From Paenibacillus sp. PAMC 26794 (GTDB taxonomy: Bacteria; Bacillota; Bacilli; Paenibacillales; Paenibacillaceae): a stretch of DNA of 64,000 bases. The stretch lies in NCBI RefSeq assembly GCF_000316035.1, contig NZ_ANHX01000012.1, positions 21,444 through 85,443 on the forward strand. The letters are read 5' to 3'. Below are positions 9,806 through 18,364 of the stretch, in pieces (the stretch's first letter is position 1; every line of letters begins with the position of its first letter). Made by a program: the position numbers and the translations under genes. The notes under the pieces were generated by a model. The model saw only the letters and a list, made by a program, of their open reading frames with translations. It did no database searches and had not been told where the DNA came from.

Positions 9806-10681
9806 ATGGAGCTTCTTCAACTAAAATATTTCCTGACGGTGGCCCGATGCGAACATGTTACGGAAGCTGCGGGAAAGCTGCATGTCACGCAATCCTCCCT
9901 GAGCAAAACGATACAACGATTAGAGGACGACCTTGGAGTCCCTTTATTTGATCGAATCGGGAGAAAGCTGCGACTAAACGACTTTGGAAGAACATTTCTT
10001 CAGCGAACTGAAAAAGCCCTATTTGAATTGGAACAAGGAAAGCGGGAAATCGCTGACCTCTCCAATCCGGATCAGGGTACACTGCAATTGGCGGTGACTA
10101 CGGCAAGCACATTGCCAGGTATACTGCGGGAATTCCGGAAAAACAAGCCAGATATTCAGTTCCATGTGCAAATGGTTTCGTTAGAAAACATGTCCAGACT
10201 TCTGCATCGGGGCGAGGTGGACTTTTGTCTCTCCTCTCCTCCGATTCAGGGTGACGATATCGAATGTCAGATACTATATGAAGATCCGATCGTAGTCGCT
10301 GTTCCTATTGGGCATCGATATGCAGACCGAAGCAGCATTCATTTAACCGAGCTTAAGGACGAGCGGTTTGTTGGGGTGAAGCAAGGGTATGGTGTTCGTG
10401 ATATGGTGGATTCCATATGTCAATCCGCTGGTTTCCTACCGAAGTATGTATATGAAGGTGATGAGCCTGCAAGACTAACCGCCCTTGTGGAGGCGGAGAT
10501 CGGTCTCGCTTTTATACCTAGCACAGCCAGAAACCCGCATGAGCGCATTAGATATCTTCAGGTAAAGGAACACCAGCTCGTTCGGGAAATCGCTCTACTT
10601 TCGCACAAAAACAGATATATTTCCAAAGCCGCTTTAGAGTTTCGCAGCGTGGTTATGGACTATTTCAGTGCTATGCCATGA
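9806..10681 (+). CDS. LysR-family transcriptional regulator
   Basis: The 291-residue protein starts MELLQLKYFLTVARCEHVTEAA, followed by the LysR winged helix-turn-helix (residues 1-60, with LHVTQSSLSKTIQRLEDDLG) and a periplasmic-binding-protein-like effector domain. I chose the ATG at 9806 because it gives the usual family N-terminus and has AGGA about 9 bases upstream; an ATG at 9797 would add three residues. It is transcribed away from the MFS gene, a layout typical of a regulator acting on its neighbour. The effector is unknown. The frame ends with ATGA, which overlaps a truncated acetyltransferase fragment. Confidence 0.85.
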   Translation: MELLQLKYFLTVARCEHVTEAAGKLHVTQSSLSKTIQRLEDDLGVPLFDRIGRKLRLNDFGRTFLQRTEKALFELEQGKREIADLSNPDQGTLQLAVTTASTLPGILREFRKNKPDIQFHVQMVSLENMSRLLHRGEVDFCLSSPPIQGDDIECQILYEDPIVVAVPIGHRYADRSSIHLTELKDERFVGVKQGYGVRDMVDSICQSAGFLPKYVYEGDEPARLTALVEAEIGLAFIPSTARNPHERIRYLQVKEHQLVREIALLSHKNRYISKAALEFRSVVMDYFSAMP

Positions 10682-10875
10682 GCATAAATTCAATCCAGAG
10701 GAGTGCATTCGAACATCTGAAATTCCACCGCATAGAAGCTCATATTAATGTGGATAACACCCCTTCCATGAAACTAGCAGAGAGTGTTGGTATGGAATTT
10801 GAATGTCTACGTAAAGGGTTTATACACGAAAATAATGAATGGACCGATCACTTAGTGTATTACAAAAAATTCTAA
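10678..10875 (+). pseudogene. 3' remnant of a GNAT acetyltransferase gene
   Basis: The 65-codon frame matches only the last third of a RimJ/RimL-type GNAT N-acetyltransferase: HRIEAHINVDNTPSMKLAES and then the closing pattern around NNEWTDHLVYY, which in full-length proteins bind acetyl-CoA and end the fold. The first two thirds of the gene (about 110 residues) are absent. Its start overlaps the lysR stop by 4 bp, so a deletion appears to have joined it to lysR. It is unlikely to be active. Confidence 0.7.
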
Positions 10876-10896
10876 CTAATCTATTCCCACCGTTTA

Positions 10897-10936
10897 TTAA
10901 AAAAAGCGAACATAGCACTTGCGTGCCTTGTTCGCT
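10897..10936 (-). terminator. Terminator after the sigma/anti-sigma operon
   Basis: Arms AGCGAACA (10929-10936 as read on the minus strand) and TGTTCGCT (10905-10912) flank a 16-base loop and are followed by a T-run on the minus strand. It lies just past the stop of the anti-sigma-like gene. Confidence 0.75.
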
Positions 10937-10967
10937 CTTCTTGGTAAGCCATATGGCTGTCTTCGCC

Positions 10968-11939
10968 TTACTCGCCCAAGCTGTTCCAGAATGATTGAAA
11001 CGCACCTTTTTCAACTTCGAGGAATGCAGGAACATTACCGTAACGCACCAGACCTTCACCAAACAGAACCAGTGGAACCTGCGTTTTGTCTTCCAGTGTG
11101 AGATAGATGATCTTGCGATCTTCCTTGGCGTAGAGGTTCTCTTCCAACTCCGGGCTCGTTGCGATCGGTTTGGCAGCATTTAGAGATGAGATAAAGCTGT
11201 CCAGTGCTTCATCCGCTACTAACGGTTGAAGCTGCTGCAATCCGTTATTCCAGCTGTTAAACGTCTCCCATTGCGCCGAGGCGATGTTGCCTTCGAGATG
11301 AAGCTTACCGATCAAGTCGGCTCCGCTACTGATGGTGATTCCGTTGTTCTTGTCAAATAACTGAGCATACACCTGACCATCGATCTCGGTGTAAGACATG
11401 ATGCGGAAGTCCTTGTCGTAGCCATTGACCGCATAGATGTCTGCTTCGCCAATGTTGGAAGCAAGCTCCGTATATTTATCCTGGCCGCTCAGCTCATCAA
11501 TGCCGCCAGTGGTGGTACCCAGTTTATCGCCCCGCAGGCTGAGCGCATTTGCGCCTTCAAGCAATGTTGGGGACTGTGTATATACGTTTCCTCCATATAC
11601 AACCAGTTGCATCATATCAGCCATCGCGCCTTTACCCTGTGAATCCGGCAACTCCATCTTCGGAATCACAATCGGGTCGAACGACGCGCCTGGAGTCACC
11701 TCTGCCACCTGAGGAGTTGTTGCGGCTGGTCCATTGAATTGCTGCCATACACTTGGCGCAGCCAACCCAATGCTGGCAGCGATAACAACACTTGCTGCAA
11801 TGTATAATGGTTTACGTTGACGTTTTGGTCCCTGATGTTGCGTGTTTAAGGATTGCTCTACCCGTTTTTTCATTTGTTCGTTTGTTTTCATATGATCCAC
11901 CGCTTTCTTGTAGTTTTGTTTGAATTGTTCTTCTTTCAT
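10968..11939 (-). CDS. Membrane protein, probable anti-sigma factor for the upstream ECF sigma
   Basis: The 323-residue protein has an N-terminal charged cytoplasmic segment of about 45 residues, one transmembrane helix (PLYIAASVVIAASIGLAAP) and an extracellular domain of about 250 residues with no family I recognise. The gene overlaps the stop of the ECF sigma gene by one base. This topology and position are the hallmarks of anti-sigma factors that hold the sigma factor at the membrane until an outside signal arrives. A zinc-binding HxxxCxxC motif is not present, so it would be a non-ZAS type. Function is inferred from context. Confidence 0.65.
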   Translation of the reverse strand: MKEEQFKQNYKKAVDHMKTNEQMKKRVEQSLNTQHQGPKRQRKPLYIAASVVIAASIGLAAPSVWQQFNGPAATTPQVAEVTPGASFDPIVIPKMELPDSQGKGAMADMMQLVVYGGNVYTQSPTLLEGANALSLRGDKLGTTTGGIDELSGQDKYTELASNIGEADIYAVNGYDKDFRIMSYTEIDGQVYAQLFDKNNGITISSGADLIGKLHLEGNIASAQWETFNSWNNGLQQLQPLVADEALDSFISSLNAAKPIATSPELEENLYAKEDRKIIYLTLEDKTQVPLVLFGEGLVRYGNVPAFLEVEKGAFQSFWNSLGE

Positions 11940-12430
11940 TACAGTTCCTCTCCTTCCAGCTCCAGTTTTAACAGCTGTCTTCCTCGTTTTAATCTCATTT
12001 TCACTGCTGATTCGCTAATCTCCAGGATCTCGCTGATATCTCGGATCGGATAATCTTCGTAATAATACAGATGAACCACCGATCTATACTTGACGGGCAG
12101 TGACAGCACAAGTTCGATCAGCGCGTGATCTTCAGGGTTGTCTGTTGTAAGAGGATCGACTCCCTCCAGCTTGACCTCCCGTTTGCGCCAGCCTCTGCCT
12201 AATAAGGATTTGCAATGATTGGTGATGACCCGAATCAACCATGCTTTTTGATGCTCCGCATCGTTGAACGTAGGGGCTTTTTCTATTAGTTTGATGAAGG
12301 TATCCTGAGTGGCTTCCTCCGCGTCTTCTCGTCTGCCGAGGTGCACCATGGCAATCCGGAACAGCGTATCCGCGTATGTCTCATAGACTTTCATCACATG
12401 ATCGCCCAGCTGGGGCACTGATCGCTGCAT
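11939..12430 (-). CDS. ECF-type RNA polymerase sigma factor
   Basis: The 163-residue protein contains sigma region 2 (ADTLFRIAMVHLGRREDAEE and the following TQDTFIKL) and region 4 (PVKYRSVVHLYYYEDYPIRD, then SESAVKMRLKRGRQLLK), with no region 1 or 3. Such factors direct RNA polymerase to stress or envelope genes. The strong site AAGGAGGG precedes the start. The partner anti-sigma gene is immediately downstream, and an ECF-like promoter in front suggests autoregulation. Confidence 0.9.
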   Translation of the reverse strand: MQRSVPQLGDHVMKVYETYADTLFRIAMVHLGRREDAEEATQDTFIKLIEKAPTFNDAEHQKAWLIRVITNHCKSLLGRGWRKREVKLEGVDPLTTDNPEDHALIELVLSLPVKYRSVVHLYYYEDYPIRDISEILEISESAVKMRLKRGRQLLKLELEGEEL

Positions 12431-12469
12431 GGTTGTTATGCCCTCCTTTATACCTCTAACACTCTTACG

Positions 12470-12495
12470 GACGGCATTTGGTCACATTTTGTTTT
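12470..12495 (-). promoter_or_regulatory. Possible ECF-type autoregulatory promoter
   Basis: On the minus strand an AAAAC -35 element (12491-12495) is followed after 17 bp by CGTC (12470-12473), the pattern recognised by many ECF sigma factors of Bacillota. It lies 40 bp before the sigma gene. The match is short and could be chance. Confidence 0.4.
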
Positions 12496-12530
12496 AGGAT
12501 TTTTTTATTGGTCCATTTCATTCAAAATGC

Positions 12531-12571
12531 AAAAAAAGAAAGCAGCTCCATGAAAAGGAGTTGCTTTCTTC
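12531..12571 (-). terminator. Terminator of the phosphatase gene
   Basis: The arms AAGAAAGCAGCTCC and GGAGTTGCTTTCTT form a 14-bp stem with one G-T pair, followed by seven T on the minus strand, 45 bp after the stop of the gene at 12616. Confidence 0.8.
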
Positions 12572-12615
12572 ATCTTCGTCTTTATTTTCATATAAAATGC
12601 ATATCGTTTCCCCAA

Positions 12616-14196
12616 CTAGAATTTCTTCTGTAAAAGTTCGATATTATCTTCTAGGCTGCTGTCCAAGCTTACGCCTACCTTCTGCAGTTTGTTTTGGTAA
12701 TATGCTTTTACATCTTCCCACTTATAGTATGGATAGGTCTTTGTTTCGATCGGGAAGGCGATCTCTTCTTCATTTCTAAGCATTTTTACGAGAACATCCT
12801 TACCATTGGAATACAGAATCCATTGGATATTTGCTGCCATCGGTGAGATAACCGAGCCATTCCAGTTTTGGGTCACGTCCTGTGGTTTGTCGATACTCAC
12901 ATTAGCTCCGGCGATATCCAAGAATGAAGACAGTGGAATGATGGTTTCTGCGTGAGCAAAACGAAATATACCAGCCGTGTCTTTCTGCTGAATGGACTGT
13001 TGGGTAGACACGATCAATTCTTTGACCAGAGGTGCAATGATATTCTGCGGCAGATCCGTTGACGTTAAAGATGGACCTTTTTCATAGAAATCATTGATAT
13101 TGTCAATACTCTCGTACCAATTTAACTGATTAGCCGTGAAATACCGCCCGAATTCGAAGTCACCTTCTCCTTTAATATTCGAAGAGATGATGTACAGTTC
13201 ATATAGATTAGAAGCAGCCTCGGTTGGGTTGCTGAGCTTCACTTTTCCCTTCTCATCTTTCAGTTCAAACTCTCCAGCGTTCAGCCGTTGATAAAAGTCT
13301 TCAGAGAAAAATTGCAGAAGGACCTCTTTTGCATAACGCGTTCCAGTGCTCTGTGTGACATAATCCTCGTATAACTTAACCCAGTCTCCATCTTCTACGT
13401 ACTCGTTATACTTCGTAGCTAAGTCGTAGGGCCGTAGATAGGGGTCTTTCCCTTCTTCAAAGGCTGAAGCCAGAATGTCTACCTTATTATCTCCCAAGCT
13501 TTCCTTTAACCCGTCAATAAACTGATCTCTGCTCTGGGGAGTTCGATCTTTGAAGGTTGCTTGTGCAATCACTTTTTTATCCGATGTAAAAAGTTCTTTG
13601 AAATTCTGCCCGACTCTGGCCCCTATTCCTTTCAGTTCTTCTCCACCCGTAGTGGATAACAATCCATAATGATCTTTTTCAACTACCATCAGATTGCCAA
13701 TTTCCTTCTTCAGCTCTTTGCCCAGATTAGTGATCTGACCGTCCTTTTCAGCGATGTCGAGCAGTTCAAATAACGTCTTGTCGTACTTGGAACTGGATAG
13801 ATGTCTGGAACCATGTCTCCCTATGTAGTTAATAAATATAGGTTCATATCCATCAGGAGCTTCTGTATAACTTGTTTCCTTAAAAGGATATGGTGTTTTG
13901 GTACCGCGGTATCCCTGCTGATCATCCATTTTTTGTCCAACAAACACCGATTGGGTGTTGTTATCCCAGTCTACCTTTTGCCCCAAGGCTTCACCAATCG
14001 CTCTTGCAGGTACATAAGTGACCCCATTGTAGAGAAATGATTCGCCTTCCAACCTTTGTCCGTTCACAACCACGTTAGCCGATTGTTCGGACACTTCGAT
14101 CATGCGTTTGGAGCCTGCGCCATATACGTCAAACACACTTACAGACGTTAAGATGGCAAGTGATGCTACTGAAATCCCGATTTTTTTGATCATCAT
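12616..14196 (-). CDS. Secreted histidine acid phosphatase (MINPP/phytase-like) with stalk domain
   Basis: From the ATG at 14196 the protein has 526 residues. A signal peptide (KKIGISVASLAILTSVSVFD) is followed by a copper-amine-oxidase-type stalk domain (about residues 35-90, with NGVTYVPARAIGEALG) and then a histidine-phosphatase domain. The catalytic motif is RHGSRH and the distal proton-donor motif is HAET, the combination typical of multiple inositol-polyphosphate phosphatases. It probably releases phosphate from inositol phosphates outside the cell. An open frame extends upstream to 14283, but AAGGAG sits 13 bases before 14196, which favours the shorter form. It is monocistronic with its own terminator. 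The stalk plus MINPP fusion suggests attachment to the cell surface. Confidence 0.75.
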   Translation of the reverse strand: MMIKKIGISVASLAILTSVSVFDVYGAGSKRMIEVSEQSANVVVNGQRLEGESFLYNGVTYVPARAIGEALGQKVDWDNNTQSVFVGQKMDDQQGYRGTKTPYPFKETSYTEAPDGYEPIFINYIGRHGSRHLSSSKYDKTLFELLDIAEKDGQITNLGKELKKEIGNLMVVEKDHYGLLSTTGGEELKGIGARVGQNFKELFTSDKKVIAQATFKDRTPQSRDQFIDGLKESLGDNKVDILASAFEEGKDPYLRPYDLATKYNEYVEDGDWVKLYEDYVTQSTGTRYAKEVLLQFFSEDFYQRLNAGEFELKDEKGKVKLSNPTEAASNLYELYIISSNIKGEGDFEFGRYFTANQLNWYESIDNINDFYEKGPSLTSTDLPQNIIAPLVKELIVSTQQSIQQKDTAGIFRFAHAETIIPLSSFLDIAGANVSIDKPQDVTQNWNGSVISPMAANIQWILYSNGKDVLVKMLRNEEEIAFPIETKTYPYYKWEDVKAYYQNKLQKVGVSLDSSLEDNIELLQKKF

Positions 14197-14342
14197 AATG
14201 AATAGTTTTCTCCTTATTCCGCCTGATATGGGTTTATTTTCGCTCATCATACTATAGGTGTGAAGTGTCTGCGCCGTATCCATCCTATGTTAATTAATTG
14301 TAAAAGAGTACATATAAATATTGACGTAAAGTCTCATACGAC

Positions 14343-14367
14343 AAAAAAAGTCGCTTATTTAGCGACT
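14343..14367 (-). terminator. Terminator of the DUF3237 gene
   Basis: The stem GTCGCT / AGCGAC with loop TATTT is followed on the minus strand by seven T. It lies 70 bp after the stop of the gene at 14438. Confidence 0.7.
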
Positions 14368-14437
14368 CCGAATCAGCATAACAGGCTATCTTGCTCCGAT
14401 ACACATGAACAAAATAGTTATCACATGTCTCGCATTA

Positions 14438-14857
14438 TCATAGCGCCCTATATATTTTTATATCTATCCCTGACTCCGTCGGATGACCTTCTCCAACAAG
14501 TGTCTCACGGTTCAAGAAGGATAAGGATTTGCTGTCTGTAATCATTTTGGGGGAAGTACGGAATATAGCAGTTTTCAGCGTTTTATCAATATTTCCGTTA
14601 TTTTCGATATAAATTTTGCAGGAATGACCTGTGTTGTCGGTTCCTTGGAGCATGTATCTTGCCGATAGAGTATGCGGACCACCATTCTTCCCGATAATCT
14701 GCGTATCCACTCCTCCACCCAGCACAATTCCTTCAAAGTACTTTCCGGTTACGCTGCCTGTAAAAGTAATCATAACAACCGAATCATCTTCGCTATTCTG
14801 TAAATCAAATGATTTCTCAATGTTCACATGTACCGTAAACAATTCTTCTAATTTCAC
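14438..14857 (-). CDS. DUF3237 family protein
   Basis: The 139-residue protein belongs, by its pattern of strands and the segment GKYFEGIVLGGGVDTQ plus LSARYMLQGTD, to the DUF3237 beta-barrel family of unknown function. I place the start at a GTG (14855-14857) because GGAGGTGG lies 7-8 bases upstream; an ATG 14 codons further up has no good site. It is single-domain, cytoplasmic and transcribed alone, divergent from the MFS/TetR operon. Confidence 0.7.
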   Translation of the reverse strand: MKLEELFTVHVNIEKSFDLQNSEDDSVVMITFTGSVTGKYFEGIVLGGGVDTQIIGKNGGPHTLSARYMLQGTDNTGHSCKIYIENNGNIDKTLKTAIFRTSPKMITDSKSLSFLNRETLVGEGHPTESGIDIKIYRAL

Positions 14858-14910
14858 GTGTTCCCACCTCCATATGGATTCAATTATAACTCTACTCACT
14901 AAAAAAAAGA

Positions 14911-14957
14911 TTTACATATTTCCTTCAAATCATTTAAAATGGTTTACACAATGTAAA
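14911..14957 (+). promoter_or_regulatory. Promoter and probable TetR operator of the MFS-tetR operon
   Basis: A -35 TTTACA (14911-14916) and -10 TAAAAT (14935-14940) are 18 bp apart. Directly after, at the expected transcription start, lies TTTACACAATGTAAA (14943-14957), a perfect inverted repeat with 6-bp arms. A further TGTAAATG copy lies at 14970-14977. A palindrome over the start point suits repression by the TetR protein encoded in the operon. Confidence 0.55.
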
Positions 14958-14973
14958 TGTTAACAAGTTGTAA

Positions 14974-16197
14974 ATGAAGGGGTTAATGACGTACATGAGT
15001 ACATTACCAAAATCAGTTCGCTTTCCACTGTTCATTCTGATGTTAAATCTGTTTATCGCTTTATTGGGGCAAGGGATGCTCATCCCCATATTGCCGGAGT
15101 ATTTGAAGCTTTTTCATGCGGGAGGCACAGTAGCAGGATTTTTAGTTGCAGCCTTCGGTGCCGCTCAATTCTTCTTTTCACCTCTCGGGGGACAACTGTC
15201 TGATCGATTTGGACGTAAAAAGTTGATCATCGCAGGTATGTTTCTGTCTGTCATTTCAGATATCATATTTGCGCTGTCGACGTCATTGCCGTTTCTCTAT
15301 GTCGCACGGTTTATCGGTGGAATCAGTCTTGGTTTAATGGTCCCTGCGAACCTTGCTTATGTCGCCGATATTACAACGCCAGAGACACGTGCGAAAGGCA
15401 TGGGATATTTCGGTGCAGCTATGAATTTGGGGATGGTTCTCGGACCTGGTCTGGGCGGTCTCATTGCCGAGATGGGCATTTGCATGCCCTATTTCTTCGC
15501 AGCGGGTCTGGGACTAATTGCGGCCCTAATGACGCTGCTATTGCCTGAGACACTTCCCCCGGAGAAAAGAACGGTCTCCATCCGTCTTCAAAAAGAAGAT
15601 CACTTGGGCAAGAAAATCTGGAGTTCTTTTAAAGTACCGTATTTTAAATACTTGATTGTGCTGCTTGTCATGACCTTTGGCCTCATGAGTTATGAGACGG
15701 TATTCGCGCTTTTTGCAGAGCAAAAATACGGATTCGACGCTGCAACAATCTCCATCATTATTACCTTGGGCGCAATTATCGGTATCGTTGTGCAGATCTG
15801 GCTTTTGGATTGGTTCGTACAGAGAATCGGTGAAGTTAAGTTGATCCGTCTCTCCTTAATAATCACCCCCATAGCTTTATTATTAATGTTAATTAAGGTC
15901 AACCTTGTGTTTCTGTTGTTCGCTTCTGCCTTATTCTTTGCCTTTAATTCGTTTTTGCGTCCTTCGGTCAGCACGTTAATATCCAAGAATGCAGGAGATC
16001 GGCAAGGTTATGCATCCGGTCTGAATACTACATTTTCCAGTCTCGGAACGGTGATTGGGCCGCTGATCGCAGGACTATTGTTTGACAAAAACATAAACTC
16101 CCCGTATATTTTTGGTGCAATTATGTTGCTCGCTTCTCTCGGGCTGACCTTGAACGCATTTCGTTCGAAGAAAGGACAATTGTATACAAGTGAATGA
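14974..16197 (+). CDS. MFS multidrug efflux transporter, DHA1 (12-helix) type
   Basis: The protein of about 400 residues has 12 predicted helices, motif A GGQLSDRFGRKKLII between helices 2 and 3, and motif C-like LGPGLGGLIAEMG in helix 5, as in the Bmr/NorA/TetA group of proton-driven drug exporters. Several in-frame ATGs (14974, 14986, 14995) are possible; the GAAGGGG stretch at 14976-14982 favours 14986 or 14995. The stop overlaps the GTG start of the tetR gene by 8 bp, so the two are translated together. The substrate is unknown. Confidence 0.85.
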   Translation: MKGLMTYMSTLPKSVRFPLFILMLNLFIALLGQGMLIPILPEYLKLFHAGGTVAGFLVAAFGAAQFFFSPLGGQLSDRFGRKKLIIAGMFLSVISDIIFALSTSLPFLYVARFIGGISLGLMVPANLAYVADITTPETRAKGMGYFGAAMNLGMVLGPGLGGLIAEMGICMPYFFAAGLGLIAALMTLLLPETLPPEKRTVSIRLQKEDHLGKKIWSSFKVPYFKYLIVLLVMTFGLMSYETVFALFAEQKYGFDAATISIIITLGAIIGIVVQIWLLDWFVQRIGEVKLIRLSLIITPIALLLMLIKVNLVFLLFASALFFAFNSFLRPSVSTLISKNAGDRQGYASGLNTTFSSLGTVIGPLIAGLLFDKNINSPYIFGAIMLLASLGLTLNAFRSKKGQLYTSE

Positions 16198-16834
16198 AAA
16201 CTGGCATCAACAATTGAGAAATAAACATCGTGATGATTTGATTGCAGCAGGTAAAGAGCTTTTTTTGAAATATGGATTGCTCCAGGTGAAGATTAAGGAT
16301 GTATGTACGAAAGCTGAACTTAGCAGAGTGACCTTTTATAAACATTTTCAGTCTATGGATGAGCTTCTTCTAGCCATTCAGATGCAACTGATCGAACATT
16401 TAACGGATGAGGTTAGCCGTACATCAATGAAGGACATGAACGGGCGAGAACAACTCACGGTTATGTTGAATGCATGGGTGGTTTATGCCCAGGATCATCC
16501 AGACTACATCCGGTTTATTCAATTATTTGATATCAACTATGAGATGTATGATTTTAGTCCTGAATTAAGAGAAGAGTATGATAAGTTCAACCAGAACGGG
16601 AAAGAAAAACATTTCCTGATGGACGCTTTATCCCAAGGCGTTGTTGACGGCAGTATTAAGAATCCATCTCCTCCGCTGGATCTGGCTCAGTTTATCTTCA
16701 CAGCGATGATGGGCATGCTCCAGCGTATGGTAACTATTCGTGCTGCTCATGATAATTCATTGGATATGGGGATGACGGAGCAATTTGTGAAGATGCTGCT
16801 TCATTTTGTTTGTAGCGAAGAAATCCCCGAGTGA
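16190..16834 (+). CDS. TetR/AcrR-family repressor
   Basis: The 214-residue protein starts at a GTG (16190-16192) overlapping the end of the MFS gene, with AAAGGAC about 10 bases upstream. The N-terminal 55 residues form the TetR helix-turn-helix (IKDVCTKAELSRVTFYKHF). The rest is a helical ligand-binding domain. By position it should repress its own operon through the palindrome at 14943 and release it when a drug binds. Confidence 0.88.
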   Translation: MNENWHQQLRNKHRDDLIAAGKELFLKYGLLQVKIKDVCTKAELSRVTFYKHFQSMDELLLAIQMQLIEHLTDEVSRTSMKDMNGREQLTVMLNAWVVYAQDHPDYIRFIQLFDINYEMYDFSPELREEYDKFNQNGKEKHFLMDALSQGVVDGSIKNPSPPLDLAQFIFTAMMGMLQRMVTIRAAHDNSLDMGMTEQFVKMLLHFVCSEEIPE

Positions 16835-16873
16835 TGGCATGGTAGCTGGATCGATAAAACAAAAGTTTGAAAT

Positions 16874-16909
16874 AAAAAACGGATTCCGTATGCTGGAATC
16901 CGTTTTTTA
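16874..16909. terminator. Bidirectional terminator
   Basis: The stem AACGGATTCC / GGAATCCGTT with a 7-base loop is flanked by A-runs on one side and T-runs on the other. It can stop the MFS-tetR transcript on the plus strand and anything coming from the pseudogene side on the minus strand. Confidence 0.85.
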
Positions 16910-16924
16910 TTCATATATTAAGTG

Positions 16925-17327
16925 TTAATCCGTTAGTACAGGCAGCTGTCCTCCAGCTTTCAGTTGACCAAGCAATACTTGGATCCCGGCAGACGTATTT
17001 GGCTCCTGCTTTCCATACACAGCAAGCCCTGAGCGCACATTCCGCAAATAGATCATCTCGTATGGGTTACCGAGTGAAAACAGCATGTATCGCTGATTAC
17101 TCTTGTTCATCGCATGATTGTCTGCTCCACTGCTCGGTGCGCCTTCGATCCGATGATACCGTTATAAGAATGGGTGCTGCTGCCCAATGCCTGTCCGTAT
17201 CTGTCCATTTTGCGGGGTTCTTACCTTCCTCGATTGCGTATGCCCGTGTAAGGAAGGCCGCAGTCTCTGCGCGGCTAAGCGGTGCGTCCGGACGGAAGGT
17301 TCCGTTAGGGAAACCACTTGCAAGTCC
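16925..17327 (-). pseudogene. Remnant of an SLH-domain / GH3 (NagZ-like) surface enzyme
   Basis: Two fragments in different minus-strand frames belong together. From 17327 down, the frame reads as a surface-layer-homology domain (ASGFPNGTFRPDAPLSRAET, then AYAIEEGKNPAKWTDTD) before it goes out of phase near 17165. In another frame, about 17165-16925 reads APSSGADNHAM and SLGNPYEMIYLRNVRSG and ends GGQLPVLTD, like the C-terminal part of GH3 beta-N-acetylglucosaminidases. The start and most of the catalytic domain are missing. A full gene would encode a cell-wall-anchored hexosaminidase. It is the remains of a deleted and frameshifted gene. Confidence 0.65.
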
Positions 17328-17428
17328 ATTTTACATGCATTTGTTTCACTACTGTTGTATTCTATGGATGAATAGACGACACTACGGTATAGTTTGTTGC
17401 GTTTTCATACTTTATATTCAGGTCATGA

Positions 17429-18349
17429 CTATCCCTTCACGCCACCAATCGTCATGCCCTGTACAAAGTATTTCTGTAAGAACGGATACACCATCAGAAT
17501 AGGAACACTCGCAATAATGGTCATGGTCGCTCGAATCGAAGTTGGTGTGACCGCCGTTGCATTGCTCTCGGCAGACTGATAAGCATCACTTGCTGATGAA
17601 GTCGCTGAGGTCGTCGAAGTTTGCAGAATCTTCATCAATTCGTATTGCAACGTGCTTAATTCTTTATTGGAAGAGTTGTACAGGAATACATCGAACCAGG
17701 AATTCCATTGTCCCACAGCTACAAAGAGTGATACGGTTGCCATTGCGGGAATCGTTAGCGGCAGGACAACGCGGATAAATGTTGTGAACTCCCCTGCCCC
17801 GTCAATACGGGCTGACTCCAGAATGCCTTCAGGAAGACCTTCAATAAATGAACGGATGACAATCATATTGAAGACTCCAATTACACCCGGAATGATATAT
17901 ACCCAGAAGGAACCGATCAATCCAAGGTCTCGAATCAGCAGATAACCGGGGATCAACCCCCCGCTGAAATACATGGTGAATACAAAAAACATCGTAACAA
18001 ACTTGCGTAGCACAAATTCCTGACGACTAACCGTATACGCGAGCATGGCTGTACAGAAGACGGACACCACGGTTCCAATGACCGTACGTAGCGCCGAGAT
18101 CAGAGTTGCATGATAAATATCGGATTCGCCAAAAATGTATTTATAATTGTCCAGTGTCCATACACGAGGCCATAGATATATTCCACCCCGAATGGCATCG
18201 TTTGCATTATTGAAGGATACGGCAATCATATTAACAAAGGGATAGATCGTCACAATCATCAGAGATACCATGAAGATAATGTTAATGGTGTCAAACGCTC
18301 GATCCCCGGTGCTGCTATTCCGCAAGCGGGATGTGTTTCCTTTTCGCAT
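17429..18349 (-). CDS. Carbohydrate ABC transporter permease (LplC/YtcP type)
   Basis: The 306-residue inner-membrane protein has six predicted helices. The permease EAA loop reads ESARIDGAGEFTTFIRVVLP, which contacts the ATPase. A typical C-terminus (LQKYFVQGMTIGGVKG) closes it. A low-complexity Ser/Thr/Ala stretch (about residues 255-275) precedes the last helix. It lies 15 bp after the LplB-type permease gene and works with it and the two binding lipoproteins upstream. The ATPase is not encoded here, as usual for these systems that share an MsmX-type ATPase. Confidence 0.88.
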   Translation of the reverse strand: MRKGNTSRLRNSSTGDRAFDTINIIFMVSLMIVTIYPFVNMIAVSFNNANDAIRGGIYLWPRVWTLDNYKYIFGESDIYHATLISALRTVIGTVVSVFCTAMLAYTVSRQEFVLRKFVTMFFVFTMYFSGGLIPGYLLIRDLGLIGSFWVYIIPGVIGVFNMIVIRSFIEGLPEGILESARIDGAGEFTTFIRVVLPLTIPAMATVSLFVAVGQWNSWFDVFLYNSSNKELSTLQYELMKILQTSTTSATSSASDAYQSAESNATAVTPTSIRATMTIIASVPILMVYPFLQKYFVQGMTIGGVKG

Positions 18350-18364
18350 GGCATAGGCCTCCTT

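Noticed and set aside
14250..14262. CTATAGG-containing sequence resembling the xylan-locus motif before the phosphatase gene
   Set aside because: Only the right half matches; too short to count as a fourth copy.
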